The position numbers and the translations under genes were made by a program. A stretch of DNA of 64,000 bases from Anaerotruncus sp. G3(2012) (GTDB lineage: Bacteria; Bacillota; Clostridia; Oscillospirales; Ruminococcaceae): positions 124,001 through 188,000 of the forward strand of contig NZ_KE159668.1 in the NCBI RefSeq assembly GCF_000403395.2, written 5' to 3'. Positions 7,311 to 16,306 of this stretch are shown piece after piece (positions within the stretch are counted from its first letter, which is position 1; every line of letters starts with the position of its first letter). The notes under the pieces are model-generated. The model had not been told where the DNA came from and did no database searches. It saw nothing but the letters and a program-made list of their open reading frames with translations.

Positions 7311-8705
7311 ATGAAAATGTGGGCAGGACGGTTTTCCAAAGAGGTGGACGACCGGGTAAACGACTTTAATTCCTCCATCCGGTTTGATGCGCGGATGTTT
7401 GAACAGGACATCGCCGGCTCGATGGCACATGCGCAGATGCTCGGCGCACAGGGGATCATCGAAAAGGTGGATGCAGACCGGATCTGTGACGGGTTGGCGG
7501 GCATCCTTGACGATCTGAAATCGGGTGCACTCCCGTTCGACCCGAACGCCGAGGACATCCATATGTTTGTGGAGCAGGTGCTGACCGAGCGGATCGGGGA
7601 TACCGGAAAACGGCTGCACACCGCGCGTTCCCGCAACGACCAGGTCGCGCTCGATATCCGGCTCTATCTGCGCGATGAGATGAAAACGGTCTCCTCCCTG
7701 CTGTTCGATCTGGTAGCCGAGCTGGCGGACAAAGCCGGGGAGCATCTGGAAACGGTCATGCCCGGATATACCCATCTCCAGCGCGCCCAGCCGGTGACGT
7801 TTGCGCACCATCTGATGGCCTATGCAAATATGTTTATGCGCGATCTCTCGCGCATCCAGGATGCCTGTGCCCGGATGGACTTTCTGCCGCTCGGCAGCGG
7901 CGCGCTGGCGGGGACCACCTACCCGATCGACCGGCAGCTGGCCGCCCGGAAGCTTGGTTTTTCCGGCGTAACCGCGAACTCGCTCGACGGGGTTTCCGAC
8001 CGGGATTTCTGCATTGAACTTTGCAGTGCGCTGTCAATGGTGATGATGCACCTTTCCCGGTTCTCGGAGGAGATCGTCGCGTGGTGCTCGTGGGAGTTCA
8101 AGTTTATCGAGCTGGATGACGCGTTTGCCACCGGTTCGAGCATCATGCCGCAGAAGAAGAATCCCGATGTTGCTGAACTGGTGCGCGGTAAGACCGGGCG
8201 TGTTTACGGTGACCTGATGGCGCTGCTCACCGTCATGAAGGGGCTGCCGCTTGCCTACAACAAGGATATGCAGGAGGATAAAGAGGCGGTTTTCGACGCG
8301 GTGGACACGGTCAAGCTCTGCCTTTCGACCTTTACACCGATGCTGCATACCATGACCGTCCTCAAGGAGAACATGCGCAATGCCGCGGCGCGCGGATTCA
8401 TCAACGCGACCGACTGCGCCGACTATCTGACCAAAAAAGGGGTGCCGTTCCGGGATGCCTATAAATGCACTGGAGGGCTGGTGGCCGAATGCATCTCCAA
8501 GGGGCTGACCCTCGAAACCCTCCCGCTCGCGTCCTACCAGAATGCAAACCCGATCTTCGATGAGGACATCTATCAGGCGATCAGTCTGGAGACCTGCGTC
8601 AACGGGCGTACGAGCGAAGGGGGCCCCTCTCCCAAGGCGGTACAGAAACAGATCGCACAGATCCGGGCGTTTCTTGACGGGGCGTCCGGGGAAAAACAGG
8701 GTTAG
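7311..8705 (+). CDS. argH: Argininosuccinate lyase
   Basis: A 464-residue enzyme of the fumarase/aspartase superfamily that splits argininosuccinate into arginine and fumarate. The superfamily signature GSSIMPQKKNPD is present in the middle third, with HTARSRNDQVA near residue 103. The ATG at 7311 (MKMWAGRF) is preferred: AGAAAGGAA precedes it and homologues begin there. The longer open frame from 7230 is non-conserved. argC follows after 12 bp. Confidence 0.97.
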   Translation: MKMWAGRFSKEVDDRVNDFNSSIRFDARMFEQDIAGSMAHAQMLGAQGIIEKVDADRICDGLAGILDDLKSGALPFDPNAEDIHMFVEQVLTERIGDTGKRLHTARSRNDQVALDIRLYLRDEMKTVSSLLFDLVAELADKAGEHLETVMPGYTHLQRAQPVTFAHHLMAYANMFMRDLSRIQDACARMDFLPLGSGALAGTTYPIDRQLAARKLGFSGVTANSLDGVSDRDFCIELCSALSMVMMHLSRFSEEIVAWCSWEFKFIELDDAFATGSSIMPQKKNPDVAELVRGKTGRVYGDLMALLTVMKGLPLAYNKDMQEDKEAVFDAVDTVKLCLSTFTPMLHTMTVLKENMRNAAARGFINATDCADYLTKKGVPFRDAYKCTGGLVAECISKGLTLETLPLASYQNANPIFDEDIYQAISLETCVNGRTSEGGPSPKAVQKQIAQIRAFLDGASGEKQG

Positions 8706-8717
8706 GAGGGACTGCGC

Positions 8718-9758
8718 ATGGGAAAGATTCAGGTTGGCGTGATCGGTGCGACCGGGTATGCCGGGCTTGAGCTGGTGCGGCTGCTGCTCGCGCATCCGGA
8801 TGTGGAGGTTGCGGCGGTATCGTCGGTCAGCTTCGAGGGACAGACGGTCAGCGAGGTTTACCCCCAGCTCACCGGGATTTTTGATCGGGTCCTGACCAAC
8901 GACCGCGCGGTTGTGGATGCCTGCGACGTGGTGTTTGGTTCGATGCCTGCGGGGCTTTCGGAGCCAATCGCGCGCGCAGCGTATGACAAGGGCGCCCTGT
9001 TTATCGACATGGGCGCGGATTTCCGGTTGAAAAACGAGGGGGACTACCGCCAGTGGTACGGCAAGGAATACACCGACAAAGCCCTGCATCAAGCGGCGGT
9101 CTACTCGATTCCCGAGCTGCATCGTGACCGTCTAAAAAATGCCCGGCTGATCGGCAATCCGGGCTGCTATGTCACCTCGGTCTGCCTCGGGCTTGCGCCG
9201 CTCTTCCGGGCGGGCGCGGTTGATCCGGACACACTGGTGATCGATTCCAAATCCGGTGCGACCGGTGCGGGCCGCGGGCTTGCCCTCAACACCCACTACA
9301 CCGAATGCAACGAGGCGTTCGCGCCCTACAAGGTTGCCTGTCACCGACATACCCCCGAAATCGAGCAGGTGCTCGGGGAGCTTGCGGGCAGGCCGGTGCA
9401 GGTCACCTTTGTGCCGCATCTGCTGGCGGTCAACCGGGGGATCGTCTCGACCATGTATATGAAGCTCACCGGTGGGTTCGGGGAGCCGGAGGTCCGCAAA
9501 CTGTTTGATGATTTCTACCGGTCGGAACCGTTTGTCAAGCTGCTCCCGCAGGGCGCGGTTGCCAACCTCAAAAATGTGAAATATTCCAACTACTGTCACA
9601 TTTCCCTGCACACTGACCCGCGCACCAACCGTCTGATCGTGGTTTCCACCCTTGACAATATGGTCAAGGGGGCGGCTGGCCAGGCGATCCAGAATATGAA
9701 TCTCGCGCTCGGGCTGGAGGAGGCCGCTGGCCTGCGGATGGTTCCGCCCGCGTTTTGA
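8718..9758 (+). CDS. argC: N-acetyl-gamma-glutamyl-phosphate reductase
   Basis: A 346-residue NADPH-dependent enzyme that reduces N-acetylglutamyl phosphate to the semialdehyde. The N-terminal VGVIGATGYAG is the dinucleotide-binding loop. GNPGCYVTS (about residues 147-155) contains the catalytic cysteine. GGAGGG precedes the ATG. It lies between argH and argJ in the same direction. Confidence 0.97.
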   Translation: MGKIQVGVIGATGYAGLELVRLLLAHPDVEVAAVSSVSFEGQTVSEVYPQLTGIFDRVLTNDRAVVDACDVVFGSMPAGLSEPIARAAYDKGALFIDMGADFRLKNEGDYRQWYGKEYTDKALHQAAVYSIPELHRDRLKNARLIGNPGCYVTSVCLGLAPLFRAGAVDPDTLVIDSKSGATGAGRGLALNTHYTECNEAFAPYKVACHRHTPEIEQVLGELAGRPVQVTFVPHLLAVNRGIVSTMYMKLTGGFGEPEVRKLFDDFYRSEPFVKLLPQGAVANLKNVKYSNYCHISLHTDPRTNRLIVVSTLDNMVKGAAGQAIQNMNLALGLEEAAGLRMVPPAF

Positions 9759-9815
9759 ATGGACTGCCAACCCACTAAAAAATAAGCGTTTCTATTATAA
9801 AGGAGTGAAACAGCG

Positions 9816-11036
9816 ATGTCATTTAAATTTGTCGATGGCGGTGTCTGCGCTGCCAAAGGGTTCAAGGCCAGCGGTATCTGGTGCGGCATCCGCGCCAACC
9901 GCACCAAGCGTGACCTTGCACTGATCGTCAGCGAAGCTCCCTGCGCTGCTGCCGCGATCTATACCCAAAACAAGGTCAAGGGTGCTCCGATCCTGGTCAC
10001 ACAGGAGCATCTGGAAAACGGGACTGCCCAGGCGGTTCTCTGCAACTCGGGCAATGCGAATACCTGCAACGCGGACGGCGAGTTTATCGCGCACGCGATG
10101 TGTGAAAGCGCGGCCAATGCTCTGAAACTCTCAGAGGACGATTTCATTATCGCATCGACTGGCGTGATCGGACGTCCGCTCCCGCTCGAACCGATCACCA
10201 AAGCAATGCCTTCGCTTGTTTCAGCGCTGCGTGCGGACGGCGGCACCGAAGCCGCCGAGGCGATTATGACCACCGACACCCTGCGCAAGGAGGTGGCGGT
10301 CAGCTTTGACCTTGAAGGTAGGGTCTGTACGGTCGGCGGGATCGCCAAGGGCAGCGGGATGATCCATCCCAACATGGCGACCATGCTCTGCTTTGTCACG
10401 AGCGACACCGCAATCAGCCCCGAGATGCTGCGCAAGGCATGCAAGGTGGTTGCAGATGAGACATTCAACATGATTTCGGTGGATGGCGACACCTCCACCA
10501 ACGATATGATGTCAGTCATGGCGAACGGCCTGGCGGGAAACGACCGGATCGAGAGCGAGAACGCCGGGTACTTCAAATTTGTGCAGGCGCTGACCATGGT
10601 CTGCCGCCAGCTTGCAAAACTGATTGCCGCGGATGGCGAAGGCGCAACCAAACTGCTCGAGTGCACAGTATTGGGCGCGCCCGACAAGGAGACCGCCAAA
10701 AAGGTCGCGAAATCGGTGGTCTGTTCCAACCTGCTGAAAGCGGCGATGTTTGGCGCGGACGCCAACTGGGGACGGGTGCTCTGCGCGATCGGCTATACCG
10801 ATGCGGATTTTGACATCAGCCGGATTGCGGTCGAGTTCTCCTCCAAGGCCGGGACAGTGCAGGTCTGCGAAGGGGGCGCGGGGGTCGCGTTCAGCGAGGA
10901 GACCGCCAAACAGGTGCTTTTGGAATCGGAAATCCATATCGAGATTGACATGGATCAGGGGGTCGGGCAGGCGACCGCATGGGGCTGCGACCTGACCTAT
11001 GATTATGTGAAAATCAACGGGGATTATCGGACTTAA
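9816..11036 (+). CDS. argJ: Bifunctional glutamate N-acetyltransferase ArgJ
   Basis: A 406-residue enzyme that transfers acetyl from N-acetylornithine to glutamate, recycling the acetyl group, and in bifunctional forms also makes N-acetylglutamate from acetyl-CoA. HPNMATMLCF (about residues 187-196) contains the Ala-Thr self-cleavage site that yields two chains with Thr as nucleophile. No argA or argE is present in the cluster, which fits the cyclic pathway. A GGAG ribosome site precedes the ATG. Confidence 0.96.
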   Translation: MSFKFVDGGVCAAKGFKASGIWCGIRANRTKRDLALIVSEAPCAAAAIYTQNKVKGAPILVTQEHLENGTAQAVLCNSGNANTCNADGEFIAHAMCESAANALKLSEDDFIIASTGVIGRPLPLEPITKAMPSLVSALRADGGTEAAEAIMTTDTLRKEVAVSFDLEGRVCTVGGIAKGSGMIHPNMATMLCFVTSDTAISPEMLRKACKVVADETFNMISVDGDTSTNDMMSVMANGLAGNDRIESENAGYFKFVQALTMVCRQLAKLIAADGEGATKLLECTVLGAPDKETAKKVAKSVVCSNLLKAAMFGADANWGRVLCAIGYTDADFDISRIAVEFSSKAGTVQVCEGGAGVAFSEETAKQVLLESEIHIEIDMDQGVGQATAWGCDLTYDYVKINGDYRT

Positions 11037-11059
11037 TCTGCACGTTTGGAGGATTGGAT

Positions 11060-11920
11060 ATGAACATCAGCAACACCGACAAGGCGGCAGTGCTTGCGGA
11101 AGCGCTGCCTTACCTGCAAAAATATTACAACAAGGTCGTTGTGGTCAAATACGGCGGGAATGCGATGGTCAACGACGCGCTCAAAGAGGCGGTGATGAGC
11201 GACATTGTGCTGCTCTCGCTCGTCGGGATCAGGATCGTGCTGGTACACGGGGGCGGCCCGGAGATTTCCGCTGCGCTCAAGGCGGCCGGCAAAGAGAGCC
11301 GGTTTGTCAACGGGCTGCGGTATACCGATCAGGAAACGCTCGACGTGGTGCAGATGGTCCTCTGCGGCAAGGTCAATAAGGAGCTGGTGCGCCTGCTCCA
11401 GCGCAAGGGCGGCCGGGCGGTCGGGCTTTGTGGGATCGACGGGCAGATGATCCACGCGGAGAAAGCGCAGTCGGGCGAGGATCTCGGCCTGGTCGGGGAG
11501 GTAGCGGGGGTGAATGCCGCTCCGATCCTCGATGTGCTTGAGGCGGGCTATATCCCGGTCATTGCGACGCTGGGCGTGGGAACCGACGGCACCGTCTACA
11601 ACATCAACGCCGACGCTGCTGCTGCCCGGATCGCCGCCGAACTGCACGCCGAAAACCTGATTTCGCTCACCGATATCCGCGGCCTGCTCCGGGATCGTGA
11701 CGACGACGCCACCCTGATTTCGGAAGTGCGGTGCAGCGAGCTGCCCGCGCTGGTCCGGCAGGGGATTGTCTCGGGCGGCATGATCCCCAAGGTCGAATGC
11801 TGTGTCGAGGCGGTGCGACGGGGGGTCAGCCGCGCGTTCATCATTGATGGAAGAATCCCCCATTCAATCCTGATCGAGATGATGACCAACGAGGGGATCG
11901 GTACCATGTTCCTCGGCTGA
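11060..11920 (+). CDS. argB: Acetylglutamate kinase
   Basis: A 286-residue amino-acid kinase that phosphorylates N-acetylglutamate. The N-terminal VVVKYGGNAM and HGGGPEI are the phosphate- and substrate-binding glycine loops. The ATG at 11060 is preferred over TTG 11054 because GGAGG (11048-11052) is correctly spaced only for the ATG. It is usually the arginine-feedback enzyme of the pathway. It follows argJ after 23 bp. Confidence 0.97.
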   Translation: MNISNTDKAAVLAEALPYLQKYYNKVVVVKYGGNAMVNDALKEAVMSDIVLLSLVGIRIVLVHGGGPEISAALKAAGKESRFVNGLRYTDQETLDVVQMVLCGKVNKELVRLLQRKGGRAVGLCGIDGQMIHAEKAQSGEDLGLVGEVAGVNAAPILDVLEAGYIPVIATLGVGTDGTVYNINADAAAARIAAELHAENLISLTDIRGLLRDRDDDATLISEVRCSELPALVRQGIVSGGMIPKVECCVEAVRRGVSRAFIIDGRIPHSILIEMMTNEGIGTMFLG

Positions 11921-11945
11921 GGATTCTGCTAAAGGAGGTCGGTTT

Positions 11946-12404
11946 TTGTTGGTTACACCGGATTCGATTCTTGCATACTGCATGGAACATCTGGAAGGGG
12001 TGGTCCTGCGGGAGAGCTGGGGGGAACGCGGGATCTACTACAACCCCGGTGAAACGCTGCCCCGTGGAGTGTATATCCTGACCATTAAGGAGAAGGACGG
12101 GGAGAATGACCGCGCATCTCAGCTTGACAGGGAGGGCGTTTACCGGGTCAATCTGGGGCTGCGCAAACCATCCTTCCGGGCGCTGTTTGGGGAACTGCCC
12201 AAACGCCCGCCGGCGGGCGGGGTGGTTGAAATGCCGTATGATTTCGCCGCGCTCGACCGCCTGATCCCGCATCCTGTCTATGCGTGGATGGGCTGGATTG
12301 CAGTGCTCAGTCCGGGCGAGCAGACCTTCCGGGAGCTGCTCCCATATATTGAAGAGGCATATGGTTTTGCAAAAGAGAAATACAACCGGCGCAAACGGAA
12401 ATAG
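11946..12404 (+). CDS. DUF6194-like protein in the arg operon
   Basis: A 152-residue soluble protein. The C-terminal DRLIPHPVYAWMGWIAVLSP and the DREGVYRVNLGL region resemble what I recall of the uncharacterised DUF6194 family. The start is TTG at 11946 or 11949, with AAAGGAGG upstream. It sits inside the arginine operon between argB and argD with normal short spacing, so it is co-transcribed. No function can be read from the sequence. Confidence 0.75.
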   Translation: MLVTPDSILAYCMEHLEGVVLRESWGERGIYYNPGETLPRGVYILTIKEKDGENDRASQLDREGVYRVNLGLRKPSFRALFGELPKRPPAGGVVEMPYDFAALDRLIPHPVYAWMGWIAVLSPGEQTFRELLPYIEEAYGFAKEKYNRRKRK

Positions 12405-12421
12405 AAAGCGGGGAAATCAGA

Positions 12422-13585
12422 ATGGGATTCAAGGAGCTGGACCAAAAGTATATTGCGCACAGCTACGCGCGGTTCGACCTGGAGGCGGTCAGCGGCAAGG
12501 GGGCCGTCTGCACCGGTGCGGACGGCAAAACCTACATCGACTTTTCGACCGGTATCGGCGTGGATTCGCTTGGGTTCTGCGATGATGGCTGGGTGAAAGC
12601 GGTCTGCACACAGGCCGGAAAATTGCAGCATATCTCCAATCTCTATTACTCCGAGCCGATGGTCCGGCTCGCTGAAACCCTCTGCACGCGCACCTTTGCG
12701 AAAAAGGTGTTTTTTGCAAACTCGGGCGCGGAGGCAAACGAGGGGATTCTAAAAGCCGCTCGTAAATACAGCCATGACAAATACGGTAAGGGGCGCCATA
12801 CCATCATCGCGCTGGAAAACGGGTTCCACGGGCGTACGGTGACCACCCTTTCCGCGACCGGACAGGACATTTTCCACCAGTATTACGATCCATTTACCGA
12901 AGGGTTCCGGTTCGTGCGGGCGGGTGATGTGGAAGCGCTCCGGGCCGCTGCGGATGGGACGGCCTGCGGCATCCTGCTCGAGCTGGTGCAGGGGGAAGGC
13001 GGCGTGGTGCCGCTTTCACAGGAGTTTGTCAGCGCGGCGGCGCAGCTCTGTGCCGAGCAGGACATCCTGCTGATGATCGACGAGGTACAGACCGGTGTTG
13101 GCCGCACCGGGAAGCTGCTCTGCTCCGAGCACTACGGGATTACCCCCGACCTGACCTCCCTTGCCAAAGGGCTGGGCGGCGGACTGCCGATCGGGGCGGT
13201 CCTGCTCGGGGAAAAGTGTGAATCGGTGTTCGGCTGCGGCGACCACGGGACCACCTTCGGCGGCAATCCGGTGGTCTGTGCGGGAGCAAATGAAGTGCTG
13301 CGCCGGCTCGACCAAACGCTGCTCGACGAGGTCTCTGAAAAGGGGGCATATCTCACCAGAAGGGTGCTTGAGATGCCGCATGTGGTGAGTGTCGAGGGCA
13401 AAGGGATGATGCTGGGGATCACGCTGGACGGTTTGGAAAGCAGGCCGACCGCGGCGGAATGCCTGCGGCATGGGTTGATTATCCTGACTGCCAAGGCCAA
13501 GCTGCGGATGCTCCCGCCGCTGACCATCTCGTATGCGGAGATCGACCGGGGACTGGAAATTTTGAATGAGGTGTTGGGACAATGA
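12422..13585 (+). CDS. argD: Acetylornithine aminotransferase
   Basis: A 387-residue class III PLP aminotransferase that converts N-acetylglutamate semialdehyde to N-acetylornithine with glutamate as donor. Visible motifs are FANSGAEANE (PLP phosphate region), LLMIDEVQTGVGRTGK, and SLAKGLGGGLPIGAVL, which contains the Schiff-base lysine. The stop overlaps the argF start by 4 nt, so the two are translationally coupled. Confidence 0.96.
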   Translation: MGFKELDQKYIAHSYARFDLEAVSGKGAVCTGADGKTYIDFSTGIGVDSLGFCDDGWVKAVCTQAGKLQHISNLYYSEPMVRLAETLCTRTFAKKVFFANSGAEANEGILKAARKYSHDKYGKGRHTIIALENGFHGRTVTTLSATGQDIFHQYYDPFTEGFRFVRAGDVEALRAAADGTACGILLELVQGEGGVVPLSQEFVSAAAQLCAEQDILLMIDEVQTGVGRTGKLLCSEHYGITPDLTSLAKGLGGGLPIGAVLLGEKCESVFGCGDHGTTFGGNPVVCAGANEVLRRLDQTLLDEVSEKGAYLTRRVLEMPHVVSVEGKGMMLGITLDGLESRPTAAECLRHGLIILTAKAKLRMLPPLTISYAEIDRGLEILNEVLGQ

Positions 13586-14514
13586 AACATCTGTTGAAAC
13601 TGTTGGACCTGAGCGGCCAGGAGATTATCGAGATTCTCAACCTTGCCGACCAGCTCAAATATGAACTGAAACATGGGATCAGCCATCCTTACCTGAAGGA
13701 TCAGACATTGGGCATGATCTTCCAGAAATCCTCCACCCGTACGCGCGTCTCGTTCCAGGTGGGGATGGGGCAGCTCGGCGGGTCTGCGCTGTTCCTCTCG
13801 TCGCGGGATTTGCAGATCGGGCGCGGGGAAGCGGTAGAGGATACTGCGCGGGTGCTCTCCCGTTACCTGGATGGTATCATGATCCGCACCTTTGCGCAGG
13901 AGGAGGTTGAGGACCTCGCCAAATACGGCAGTATCCCGATCATCAACGGGCTGACCGACTTCTGCCATCCCTGTCAGGTCCTTGCCGACCTGCTGACTGT
14001 GCGGGAATACAAAGGTTCCCTGGAAGGGCTGAACCTCTGCTATATCGGCGACGGGAACAACATGGCCAATTCGCTGATTGTCGGCGGGCTGAAAGTGGGG
14101 ATGAAGGTTTCGGTTGCGACCCCCGGGGATTACCAGCCGGATGCGCAGGTACTTGCGTTTGCGAAGGGCTATCCCGGGCAGTTCAAACTGGTGTCCAGCC
14201 CGAAGGAGGCCGCTGCGGGTGCGGATGTGGTATTTACCGACGTTTGGGCGTCGATGGGGCAGGAGGGCGAAGCCGAACTGCGCAAAAAGGCGTTCGAGGG
14301 CTATCAGATCAACGACGCACTGCTCCGGGAATGCGCGCCGGATGTGATGGTGCAGCACTGCCTGCCCGCGCACCGGGGAGAGGAGATCACCGCCGAGGTG
14401 TTCGAGGCGCACGCCAACGAGATTTTCGACGAGGCGGAAAACCGTCTGCACGCCCAGAAGGCAGTATTGGTCAAGACAATGGCAAAGGACTTCCAGAAGG
14501 AGCCTTCGGTATAA
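13582..14514 (+). CDS. argF: Ornithine carbamoyltransferase
   Basis: A 310-residue enzyme that makes citrulline from ornithine and carbamoyl phosphate. FQKSSTRTR (about residues 48-56) is the carbamoyl-phosphate site, and HCLPAHRGEE near the C-terminus carries the ornithine-binding HCLP motif. It is the last gene of the arginine cluster and its ATG overlaps argD. Carbamoyl-phosphate synthase genes are not in the window. Confidence 0.97.
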   Translation: MKHLLKLLDLSGQEIIEILNLADQLKYELKHGISHPYLKDQTLGMIFQKSSTRTRVSFQVGMGQLGGSALFLSSRDLQIGRGEAVEDTARVLSRYLDGIMIRTFAQEEVEDLAKYGSIPIINGLTDFCHPCQVLADLLTVREYKGSLEGLNLCYIGDGNNMANSLIVGGLKVGMKVSVATPGDYQPDAQVLAFAKGYPGQFKLVSSPKEAAAGADVVFTDVWASMGQEGEAELRKKAFEGYQINDALLRECAPDVMVQHCLPAHRGEEITAEVFEAHANEIFDEAENRLHAQKAVLVKTMAKDFQKEPSV

Positions 14515-14539
14515 ACTGTGCGGTTCTGCCGCCATGCAA

Positions 14540-14578
14540 AAGCGGTCCGGATACACAATATCCGGGCCGCTTGTTCTG
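14540..14578 (+). terminator. Terminator of the arginine operon
   Basis: AAGCGGTCCGGATA pairs with TATCCGGGCCGCTT around CACAA, with a weak T-rich tail. Confidence 0.8.
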
Positions 14579-14683
14579 TCCGCATTGGTCCAAAACGCAT
14601 ATTTTCAAGGGTATGCATTGAACCGGACAGGTGTTTATGATAAAATCAGAGCAAACCATCCAAACTTGAAAGGAGAAACAAGC

Positions 14684-14983
14684 ATGGCGAAAACAGCGTG
14701 GATCTTTTCCTACAAGCTCAGGAAAAATGTGACCAAGGAAGAATTCATCGAATGCACCCAAAAGCTGCATGACGAGGTCATATCCAAGGCAAAGGGGTTT
14801 CTCTCGTGGGAGCATTATCTACAGGATCAAACATGGACGGATTTTGTCCTTTGGGAGACAGAAGAGGACGCAAAGAATGCCACAACGGTAGGGCAGGGAA
14901 AGGAAGTCACCGAAAAATTCTATGCCTGCATCCAGATGCAGACCTGTAGAGCGCTTATTTCACAACTCGTGAAACAGTATTAG
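14684..14983 (+). CDS. Small ABM/dimeric barrel-like protein
   Basis: A 99-residue soluble protein. Its length, the FLSWEHYLQDQTWTDFVLWE segment and the alternating alpha/beta pattern resemble dimeric alpha-beta barrel (ABM-like) proteins. I cannot name a substrate. AAAGGAGAA precedes the ATG at 14684; the open frame further upstream crosses the arg terminator and is rejected. It follows the arg operon and precedes another small gene. Confidence 0.65.
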   Translation: MAKTAWIFSYKLRKNVTKEEFIECTQKLHDEVISKAKGFLSWEHYLQDQTWTDFVLWETEEDAKNATTVGQGKEVTEKFYACIQMQTCRALISQLVKQY

Positions 14984-15028
14984 GGTTTATCTGAAATTGC
15001 AAATCGGAATCTGAGGGGGACAAAAGCG

Positions 15029-15307
15029 ATGGAATACGCGGATTATGTGCGGCAGGGGCTGGAGGGAGAAGAACAGCTCAAACTGATCCTGTGCGGGAGC
15101 ATACAAGATATGGGATCGGGCAGAGCGGGCGTTGTGTCGGTGGTGTATGCCACTAAGAACAGGGATTTGGCAGAGCAGAAGATACGCACATTGGCGGCAG
15201 CAAACCCGGAGCATTATTACATGGTTTACAGCGTGCCGCTCGACACGGATTTAACCGAACTCCCGCATTATCCATCAATCGCAGTTACAGAGGACGATTT
15301 TCGGTAG
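15029..15307 (+). CDS. Hypothetical 92-residue protein
   Basis: Small soluble protein with no signal peptide or membrane segment. Composition is normal for this genome, and GAGGGGG lies upstream of the ATG at 15029. I do not recognise the family. It lies 45 bp after the ABM-like gene and 52 bp before the binding lipoprotein, all in one direction, and may be part of that transcript. Confidence 0.6.
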   Translation: MEYADYVRQGLEGEEQLKLILCGSIQDMGSGRAGVVSVVYATKNRDLAEQKIRTLAAANPEHYYMVYSVPLDTDLTELPHYPSIAVTEDDFR

Positions 15308-15359
15308 AAGCGTGAGACAGGGAGCGTGCTGCGAACAGGAAACCAAAGGGGGTGTATGG

Positions 15360-16295
15360 GTGAAGCATACGGGTTTATTGGCGCTGCTGCTGGCGGCAGC
15401 GATCGCTGTGACAGCGGCGGGATGCAAGGATAAGGGGGGAAAAGAGGAACCGCAGGGGACGGTTTCTTCCTCTGCGCCCGAGCCGGTCGACCGGAATTTC
15501 CCGGTTTCGATTGGGGAAATCCGTATCCCCGAACGGCCGGAACGGATCGTCTCACTCTCCCCCGCCTTGACCGAGGTGCTCTGTGAACTGGGGGCGGAGA
15601 GCCGTCTCGCGGGAGTCAGCGATTTCTGCGACTATCCGCAGTCGGTCGAAGGGCTGGACCGGTGTGGTTCCGCCTCGCTCCCCAACTTCGAGGCGATCGC
15701 CGCCCTTTCACCCGATGTTGTTTTCACCTCCGCACCGCTCGCACAGGCGGATGCGGTCCGGCTCCAACAGATGGGCGCAGAGGTGGTGGTGCTCGGCAGG
15801 GCGGACAGCCTTGAAGCGCTGTCGGAGGTTTACGAAACCGCGGCGACCATCCTTGACGGAATGGAGGATGGCGCGGAAAACGGCCAGACGGTGTTTGGCG
15901 GCCTGCGCGCGGGTTATGATGCGTTAAAAGCGCGCGCGGACAATCTTTCTGAGCCGCTGGGGGGAATCCTCCTGCGGGAACCGCCGCTCCTGATGGCGAC
16001 CGGCGATACCTTTGAAGGGGAACTGCTCGAATGGATCGGGGTTGAGAACGATGCGGCGGAATTTACCGGCTGGGTCTATCCGTCGGACAAGGCGGTAGAC
16101 CTCTATCCCGACCTGATCTTTTATGACCAGTCGATTGACCCTTCGTATTTTCAGTCTACGCCGGTATACAGCACCACCGGTGCATTTCAGAATGGACGGC
16201 TTTATCCGGTTGACATGACCGCATTTGAGCGGCAGAGCGGGCGGATGCTCGATGAGCTGACCCACATGTTTGAATCCGCATATCCGGAAGGTTAG
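15360..16295 (+). CDS. BtuF/FhuD-type substrate-binding lipoprotein
   Basis: A 311-residue periplasmic-binding-protein homologue of the helical-backbone type used for cobalamin, haem or siderophores. The GTG at 15360 starts a lipoprotein signal ending in TAAGC (lipobox). The mature part begins with PERIVSLSPALTEVLCELG, the family's N-terminal motif. AAGGGGG is 8 nt upstream. No permease or ATPase is adjacent. Instead ilvB follows after 11 bp, an unusual partner. The ligand is unknown. Confidence 0.85.
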   Translation: MKHTGLLALLLAAAIAVTAAGCKDKGGKEEPQGTVSSSAPEPVDRNFPVSIGEIRIPERPERIVSLSPALTEVLCELGAESRLAGVSDFCDYPQSVEGLDRCGSASLPNFEAIAALSPDVVFTSAPLAQADAVRLQQMGAEVVVLGRADSLEALSEVYETAATILDGMEDGAENGQTVFGGLRAGYDALKARADNLSEPLGGILLREPPLLMATGDTFEGELLEWIGVENDAAEFTGWVYPSDKAVDLYPDLIFYDQSIDPSYFQSTPVYSTTGAFQNGRLYPVDMTAFERQSGRMLDELTHMFESAYPEG

Positions 16296-16306
16296 GAGGA
16301 AGATGG

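Noticed and set aside
13132-14556. 474-codon minus-strand frame opposite argD/argF
   Set aside because: It crosses two real, motif-supported genes and the arg terminator.
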